From Moraxellaceae bacterium (GTDB lineage Bacteria > Pseudomonadota > Gammaproteobacteria > Pseudomonadales > Moraxellaceae), in contig DPJB01000037.1 of NCBI GenBank assembly GCA_003543245.1, positions 221,161-257,636 on the forward strand: a stretch of DNA of 36,476 nucleotides, written 5' to 3'. Below the pieces are notes generated by a model. That model was not told the origin of the DNA and did no database searches. It saw only the letters and a list, made by a program, of their open reading frames with translations. Below, one piece after another: positions 31,744 through 36,476 of this stretch (positions are counted from its first letter, which is position 1; each line of letters opens with the position of its first letter). The translations under genes and the position numbers were made by a program.

Positions 31744-32815
31744 CATCATCCTCAACCGGCGGCATGGCCTGATACAGGCGACTTTGCTGGTAGTGCTCAT
31801 GAGCATGGCGCAGCAGCACCATGATTACCGCAGCGGCCGGCAGCGCCAGCAACATGCCAACAAACCCGAAAAGCTGCCCACCGGCCATGATTGCAAAAAT
31901 CACCGCCACCGGATGCAGCCCGATCTTGTCGCCCACCAGAAACGGCTGCAACACCCAGCCTTCAATTGCCTGACCTATCGCAAAGACGCACCAGACCAGC
32001 AGGACTGCGTTGAAATTGCCAAACTGTATAAGCGCAGCAGCCGTCGCCGACACGATGCCGATGGTAAAACCAAAGTAGGGAATGATGCTGCCAAGACCGG
32101 CCAGCAAGCCGATCATGAGCGCCAGCTTGAGACCCACAAACTGCAAACCGACAGCATACACAACGCCAAGCGCCACCATAACCATCAGTTGGCCACGCAG
32201 AAAGGCCGCCAGCACATCGTCACATTCCCGTGCCAACTGGCTTACTCTTGGCTCGATATTGCGGGGAATCAGGTTACGGATACGGGCCAGCAAGTCATCC
32301 CAATCCAGCAGAAGATAGAACGTCACCACCGGAATCAGGGCCAGCATGCCGGCCAGTGCCAGGATGTCCATACTCGACTTGGCAACCTGCGTCAGGACAT
32401 TTCCCGCTGCAGACCCCGCTTCTACCCAATAGCTGGACAGCCACTCACCAATCAAGTCCATATCCAGCCGGTCAATCTGGACAGGTACATGCTTCTCGAT
32501 CCAGGGAATACCCTCGCGGTTAAACCAGCGCAGTACGCGTGGCAGGCGCGACTCCAGGTAAACAATCTGTTGCCATAACAAAGGCAACACCAGTACCAGC
32601 GAGACAGTCATGACCGTCAGCAAGGAAAAGAAGGACAGCCCCACCGCCCAGATCCGCTTGAGACCAAGCCGCATCAGGCGACTCACCAGAGGATTGCCCA
32701 AATATGCCAGCAACGCCCCCGCAGCAAAGGGCATCAGGATGGGCGACAAAAGATAAAGCAGCCAGCCCAGCACCAGCAGGCCAAGCAGAGAAAGCCACAG
32801 ACGTATATCAGCCAT
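31730..32815 (-). CDS. AI-2E/PerM family membrane protein
   Basis: This 361-aa membrane protein of the AI-2E transporter (PerM/YdiK) family has about eight helices. The first segment (MADIRLWLSLLGLLVLGWLL, then LSPILMPFAAGALLAYLGNP) is typical, as is the C-terminal run with GLGSIIPYFGFTIGIVSA and FLVGDKIGLHPVAVIFAIMAGG. The frame opens at 32920, but ATG 32815, with AAGG 6 bases before it, gives the standard N-terminus; ATG 32833 is an alternative. Transport of autoinducer is not implied for every member. It sits between a small exported protein gene and hda, as in related genomes. Confidence 0.87.
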   Translation of the reverse strand: MADIRLWLSLLGLLVLGWLLYLLSPILMPFAAGALLAYLGNPLVSRLMRLGLKRIWAVGLSFFSLLTVMTVSLVLVLPLLWQQIVYLESRLPRVLRWFNREGIPWIEKHVPVQIDRLDMDLIGEWLSSYWVEAGSAAGNVLTQVAKSSMDILALAGMLALIPVVTFYLLLDWDDLLARIRNLIPRNIEPRVSQLARECDDVLAAFLRGQLMVMVALGVVYAVGLQFVGLKLALMIGLLAGLGSIIPYFGFTIGIVSATAAALIQFGNFNAVLLVWCVFAIGQAIEGWVLQPFLVGDKIGLHPVAVIFAIMAGGQLFGFVGMLLALPAAAVIMVLLRHAHEHYQQSRLYQAMPPVEDDDAAG

Positions 32816-32834
32816 GATCATCCTTGGCGTCATC

Positions 32835-33302
32835 TCAAAGGGGCGATTGTACAGGTACAGCCACGTCCGGCGTGATAACCGGCAACTGGGCAGCATCCGG
32901 ATCCCAGATAACCGTTTCAACTGACGGTGCAGTAATAGCAGTCGCGTCTACCGCGCCCTGATTATCCCCGACAGGATCTGCCACAGGCACGACAAGCCTG
33001 AAGCGGGGCTCACTGGCCAGAAGATCGCGCCATTGCTTCCCGGCAAGATCCTCCGTCACAAACCAGGCATCACTCCGGGAAACTCCAAGCAGCCTGATCC
33101 GGTGCCCTCCAGCCAACCCGCCCAATGCAGACTGCGCAGCCAGCAATGCCTTCAGGTCCGGCACATGCCCGACATGCAGCACCGGGCGCCCTCCCACGTC
33201 CGGCCAGGGCAGGACAACGTCAGGGGAGGCCAAGGCCGCAGGCTCGCCCAGGGCGACCAGAGGGGACAACAGGAGCACGCCCGACAACAACTGCCACTTC
33301 AT
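32835..33302 (-). CDS. Small exported protein of unknown function
   Basis: This 155-aa protein has a clear signal peptide (MKWQLLSGVLLLSPLVALGEPA) and a Val/Pro-rich mature part. I recognise no domain. It holds the place, between perM and the divergent purM, where related gammaproteobacteria encode a larger DUF2066 protein; segments such as HRIRLLGVSRSDAWFVTEDLAGKQWRDLL could be a reduced version, but I cannot show that. The start at 33302 is chosen because it begins the signal peptide; an in-frame start at 33332 is less likely. It ends 19 bases before the perM start, so the three minus-strand genes are probably one operon with hda. Confidence 0.7.
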   Translation of the reverse strand: MKWQLLSGVLLLSPLVALGEPAALASPDVVLPWPDVGGRPVLHVGHVPDLKALLAAQSALGGLAGGHRIRLLGVSRSDAWFVTEDLAGKQWRDLLASEPRFRLVVPVADPVGDNQGAVDATAITAPSVETVIWDPDAAQLPVITPDVAVPVQSPL

Positions 33303-33426
33303 GAAAACCCAGCCCCCATGCACCAAAACCACCCCGCAAAACGTCGTGCGCCCAATCCGGCTGCATACAGTACAGCCGCCCGAAAGCCGACACCACAGTC
33401 AGGCAGGTTTTTTGCGCCATATCACG

Positions 33427-33432
33427 TATAAT
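33427..33432 (+). promoter_or_regulatory. Predicted -10 element of purM
   Basis: A perfect TATAAT lies 37 bases upstream of the purM ATG. At 17 bases further upstream the hexamer is CAGGTT, a poor -35. No PurR operator (ACGCAAACGTTTTC-like) was seen. Confidence 0.5.
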
Positions 33433-33468
33433 GTGCGCCCTCATCTCCATAGCCGTGTGCCCGCTGCC

Positions 33469-34509
33469 ATGTCCGAAGCCAAGCCCTCTCTCAGTTACAA
33501 GGATGCCGGTGTTGATATCGACGCCGGTGATGCCCTGGTTGAACGCATCAAGGGCGTCGCCAAAAAGACGGCGCGCCGTGAAGTACTGGGCGGCCTTGGT
33601 GGCTTTGGCGCCCTTTGCGAAATCCCAGAAGGCTATCGCCAGCCCGTGCTGGTATCCGGCACCGATGGCGTTGGCACCAAGCTGAAGCTGGCACTTGAGC
33701 TGAACCGCCATGAAAGCATCGGCATCGACCTTGTCGCCATGTGCGTCAACGACCTCGTTGTCACAGGTGCCGAGCCCCTGTTTTTTCTCGACTACTATGC
33801 CACTGGCCACCTGAACGTGGACACAGCTGCCACAGTCGTGACCGGTATTGGCGAAGGCTGCCTGCAGGCCGGCTGCGCACTGGTCGGCGGTGAAACTGCT
33901 GAAATGCCAGGCATGTATGAAGGCGAAGACTATGACCTCGCCGGCTTTGCGGTGGGCGTCGTTGAAAAATCCGAGATCATCGACGGCAGCAAGGTAAAAG
34001 CCGGGGATGTGCTGATCGGCATTGCCGCCAGTGGCGTGCATTCAAACGGCTACTCGCTGGTCCGCAAGATTCTTGCTGTCAGCAAGGCAGACCTAAAGGG
34101 CACCATTGCTGGCAAGCCCATGGCCGATGTCCTCATGGCACCGACCCGCATCTACATCAAACCACTGCTCTCGTTGATCAAGACATTGCCCGTGCACGCC
34201 ATGGCCCACATCACTGGCGGCGGCCTGCCCGGCAACCTGCCACGCGTACTGCCGGAAGGCTGCGATGCCCGCATTGACGAGGCCTCATGGACCTGGCCAC
34301 CGGTATTCCAGTGGCTGCAGGAAAACGGTGGTGTCGAGCGCTTTGAAATGTATCGCACCTTTAATTGCGGCGTCGGCATGGTGGTCGTGGTGCCGGCTGA
34401 TCAGGCTGATGCGGCAATTGCCCACCTGGGTGCAGCTGGCGAATCAGCCTGGCGCATTGGCGAGATCATTCCGTCCACGCATACCGAACCCACGGTCGTG
34501 TTTGCCTGA
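33469..34509 (+). CDS. purM: Phosphoribosylformylglycinamidine cyclo-ligase
   Basis: This 346-aa AIR synthetase converts FGAM to AIR with ATP in purine synthesis; the length equals that of the E. coli enzyme. Landmarks are LSYKDAGVDIDAGDALVERI at the N-terminus, GTDGVGTKLKLA, the MCVNDLVVTGAEPLFFLDY segment, GGETAEMPG, and HITGGGLPGNLPR. The frame is open further upstream to 33301, but ATG 33469 matches the family start. Its stop overlaps the purN ATG by one base, giving translational coupling. Confidence 0.97.
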   Translation: MSEAKPSLSYKDAGVDIDAGDALVERIKGVAKKTARREVLGGLGGFGALCEIPEGYRQPVLVSGTDGVGTKLKLALELNRHESIGIDLVAMCVNDLVVTGAEPLFFLDYYATGHLNVDTAATVVTGIGEGCLQAGCALVGGETAEMPGMYEGEDYDLAGFAVGVVEKSEIIDGSKVKAGDVLIGIAASGVHSNGYSLVRKILAVSKADLKGTIAGKPMADVLMAPTRIYIKPLLSLIKTLPVHAMAHITGGGLPGNLPRVLPEGCDARIDEASWTWPPVFQWLQENGGVERFEMYRTFNCGVGMVVVVPADQADAAIAHLGAAGESAWRIGEIIPSTHTEPTVVFA

Positions 34510-35153
34510 TGCTGAGCATTGTCGTGCTGGTTTCGGGCTCCGGCTCGAATCTGCAGGCCATCATTGACAGTATCGCGGCGGGCCACCTCAAGGCCCGCAT
34601 TGCCGGCGTGCTTTCCAACAGGGCCGATGCCTATGGTCTGGTGCGTGCGCAGCAGGCCGGTATTGCCACCGCCGTGCTGGCACATACCGCTTACGCTGAT
34701 CGCGAGTCCTTTGATGCCGCGATGATGGAAAAAATTGATGCATGGCAGCCCGATGTGGTCGTACTGGCCGGATTCATGCGCATCCTGACCCCCGGCTTTG
34801 TGCAACACTTCGAGGGACGCCTGGTAAATATCCATCCGTCACTGCTGCCTAGGTACAAGGGATTGCATACACACCGGAGGGCACTGGAAAACGGGGACTC
34901 CGAGCACGGATGCTCCGTTCACTTTGTAAGTGCCGAGCTGGATGGTGGCCCCGTCATCGGCCAGGCGGTTGTCCCCGTATTGCCCGGCGATGACGAAACC
35001 ATTCTTACCGAGCGTGTACACAAGAGCGAGCACAGGCTTTACCCTGAAGTGCTAATCTTGATGGCAGATGGCCGTCTTGTATACAGGGATGGTCTCCCAT
35101 GGCTGGATGGCAAGAAACTTGATACACCTGTCCGGCTTGATCTTTCTGCATGA
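34509..35153 (+). CDS. purN: Phosphoribosylglycinamide formyltransferase
   Basis: This 214-aa GAR transformylase uses 10-formyl-tetrahydrofolate in the third step of purine synthesis. The N-terminal VLVSGSGSNLQAI binds GAR phosphate. The catalytic Asn and His are in NIHPSLLPRYKGL, and the catalytic Asp is in VSAELDGGPVIGQ. The gene follows purM with a one-base overlap, the common purMN order. A DUF3108 gene begins 9 bases after its stop. Confidence 0.97.
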   Translation: MLSIVVLVSGSGSNLQAIIDSIAAGHLKARIAGVLSNRADAYGLVRAQQAGIATAVLAHTAYADRESFDAAMMEKIDAWQPDVVVLAGFMRILTPGFVQHFEGRLVNIHPSLLPRYKGLHTHRRALENGDSEHGCSVHFVSAELDGGPVIGQAVVPVLPGDDETILTERVHKSEHRLYPEVLILMADGRLVYRDGLPWLDGKKLDTPVRLDLSA

Positions 35154-35162
35154 GGATGTCCC

Positions 35163-35885
35163 ATGCGTATTTTGTTTGCCTCTCTCCTGCTGATTGCCAG
35201 CCCTCTACTGCAGGCAATTGAACTCAGCCCCTACTCCGCCAGTTACCACTTCAATCTGGACAACAAGCTGACGGGGACTGCTACCCGCATACTGGAAAAA
35301 AAATCCGGCAACAGCTGGCGGTACACCTTCACCGCCACCACCCCCATGGCAACCGCCACCGAGACCAGTGATTTCAACTTTGACGGCAAAACCGTCAGCC
35401 CCCTGCGCTATCAGCGCCGGCACAAGGTCCTTATCATCAGCAAGCATGCTGAAGTGAACTTCAACTGGAAAACCCGGCAAGCATCCACAATGCGGGATGA
35501 CAAGAAAGGGCAGTATGTACTGCGTGCCGGGGCAGTAGACCCTCTCAATCTTGAAATACAAATGCGCAGGGATATTGCCGATCTTGGCAAACTGCCAGCC
35601 TCCTACTTTCTGGCCGATCCAAAGCGCCTGCGTGAGCAGAAGTTCAAGGTTGAGGGCGATGAAATGATCACGACCCCTTTCGGCAAGATCAACACTGTTC
35701 GCATCAAGCGCCTGCATGACGACCCGGATCGCCAGACGACTTTCTGGCTGGCCCGTGACATGAACTTCATTCCTGCCAAGGTTGTGCAGGATGATGATGG
35801 TGCGATGTACGTGCTTGAACTCAGTGCATTCAATGGCGCCTTGGCTCAGGCCGAGATACCCGAGGCATCGACTGCAGCCCAGTAA
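35163..35885 (+). CDS. DUF3108 exported protein
   Basis: This 240-aa protein has a signal peptide (MRILFASLLLIASPLLQA) and a mature beta-rich domain of the DUF3108 type (LSPYSASYHFNLDNKLTGTA at the start, then FWLARDMNFIPAKVV near the end). The function is unknown; the position after purN is usual in gammaproteobacteria. GAGG lies just before the ATG, and the gene is probably co-transcribed with purMN. A terminator follows. Confidence 0.87.
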   Translation: MRILFASLLLIASPLLQAIELSPYSASYHFNLDNKLTGTATRILEKKSGNSWRYTFTATTPMATATETSDFNFDGKTVSPLRYQRRHKVLIISKHAEVNFNWKTRQASTMRDDKKGQYVLRAGAVDPLNLEIQMRRDIADLGKLPASYFLADPKRLREQKFKVEGDEMITTPFGKINTVRIKRLHDDPDRQTTFWLARDMNFIPAKVVQDDDGAMYVLELSAFNGALAQAEIPEASTAAQ

Positions 35886-35894
35886 AAAATCCCC

Positions 35895-35931
35895 AATAAA
35901 AAAACGGCCCGTAATGGGCCGTTTTTTTATT
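35895..35931. terminator. Bidirectional terminator between DUF3108 and dcd genes
   Basis: Perfect 16-bp arms (35895-35910 and 35916-35931) with a CGGCCC/GGGCCG core, flanked by A7 and T7 runs, around a GTAAT loop. It serves the convergent genes on both sides. Confidence 0.87.
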
Positions 35932-35940
35932 CTCTCAATA

Positions 35941-36476
35941 TCAGGTACGAGGCAGCGTGACGCCCCTCTGTCCCTGATACTTGCCACCACGATCCTTGTA
36001 CGAGGTCTCGCAGATCTCATCGCTCTCAAAAAACAGCATCTGGGCCACGCCTTCATTGGCGTAAATCTTGGCAGGCAGATTAGTGGTATTGGAGAACTCC
36101 AGTGTCACATGTCCCTCCCACTCAGGTTCCAGCGGCGTCACGTTAACAATGATGCCGCAACGCGCGTAGGTGGACTTGCCCAGGCAAATCGTCAGCACGC
36201 TGCGTGGAATACGGAAGTACTCAACCGTACGGGCCAGTGCAAACGAATTCGGGGGAATGATGCAAACATCAGACTGGATATCGACAAAGCTCTTTTCATC
36301 AAAGGCCTTGGGGTCGACCGTTGCCGAGTAGACGTTGGTAAACACCTTGAACTCGTTAGAGCAGCGCACATCGTAGCCATAGCTGGACACGCCATAGGAA
36401 ATGATCTTCTGGCCATTCACCTCACGCACCTGACCGGGCTCGTAGGGCTCGATCATGCCGTGCTGTTCGGCCATGC
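35941..36476 (-). CDS. dcd: dCTP deaminase (5' end outside window)
   Basis: This is dCTP deaminase, which makes dUTP from dCTP for dTMP synthesis. Visible are SYGVSSYGYDVRCSNEFKVF, the GKSTYARCGIIVNVTPLEPE active-site region with the catalytic Glu in EPEWEGHVTLEFSN, and the C-terminal GGKYQGQRGVTLPR that closes over the nucleotide. The first visible residues (MAEQHGMIEPYEPGQVR) normally follow about 11 further residues (as in MSIKSDRWIRR-type starts), so the true start lies just past the window end and the Met at 36474 is internal. It is convergent with the purMN-DUF3108 operon. Confidence 0.93.
   Translation of the reverse strand, partial: MAEQHGMIEPYEPGQVREVNGQKIISYGVSSYGYDVRCSNEFKVFTNVYSATVDPKAFDEKSFVDIQSDVCIIPPNSFALARTVEYFRIPRSVLTICLGKSTYARCGIIVNVTPLEPEWEGHVTLEFSNTTNLPAKIYANEGVAQMLFFESDEICETSYKDRGGKYQGQRGVTLPRT

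Overview
The window looks like chromosomal DNA of a gammaproteobacterium in the broad Pseudomonadales/Oceanospirillales range, for example a Pseudomonas or Alcanivorax relative; the genus cannot be fixed from sequence alone. The main clues are a ccoNOQP-ccoGHIS respiratory cluster behind a near-perfect FNR/Anr box, a glnK-amtB pair, and the block yihY / arsC-wrbA-DUF2069 / hda-perM / purMN / DUF3108. As I recall it, that block is kept together in Pseudomonas (PA0944-PA0951 region). I see no tRNA, rRNA, insertion sequence, prophage or CRISPR array.

Layout. 1-2705: the 3' part of a high-molecular-weight FabG-type reductase, a MaoC-type hydratase and, convergent to them, a beta-lactamase-fold serine hydrolase. 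2798-6888: a four-gene plus-strand unit of a BtuC/FecCD permease, its ATPase, a MoxR AAA+ ATPase and a CoxE-like VWA protein. 6955-9367 (minus): an SCP2 sterol-carrier protein, then glnK-amtB for ammonium uptake. 9368-9978: a 611-bp divergent regulatory region with two NtrC-like boxes on the glnK side, an FNR/Anr box on the cco side, and a possible 42-codon leader ORF. 9979-18631: cbb3 oxidase structural genes ccoNOQP, then assembly genes ccoG, ccoH, ccoI, ccoS (53 aa) and a DsbD_2/TauE-type membrane protein with a His/Met-rich tail.

18625-23118 (minus): a fatty acid hydroxylase whose 3' end overlaps the cco operon end by 7 bp, a frameshifted solute-binding protein gene with a G8 tract, class I fumarase, and an epoxide-hydrolase-like enzyme. 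The hydrolase overlaps yihY/brkB (23105-24412). 24488-25796 (plus): overlapping arsC-wrbA-DUF2069. 25853-30850 (minus): a DUF2057-like lipoprotein and two overlapping genes for large secreted CSLREA / choice-of-anchor-Q proteins with GlyGly-CTERM-like tails. 31018-33302 (minus): hda, perM (AI-2E family) and a small exported protein. 33469-35885 (plus): purM, purN and a DUF3108 protein. 35941-36476 (minus): dcd, cut off by the window end.

Most of the window is core metabolism: microaerobic respiration with its copper/haem/Fe-S assembly factors, nitrogen control, purine and dCTP metabolism, and DnaA regulation. The part that looks accessory is 25853-30850, where a secreted-protein operon sits inside an otherwise conserved housekeeping block. 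Other points of interest are the ccoN leader with its small ORF, the slipped G8 gene, and a palindrome lying on the -35 region of the fumarase promoter.
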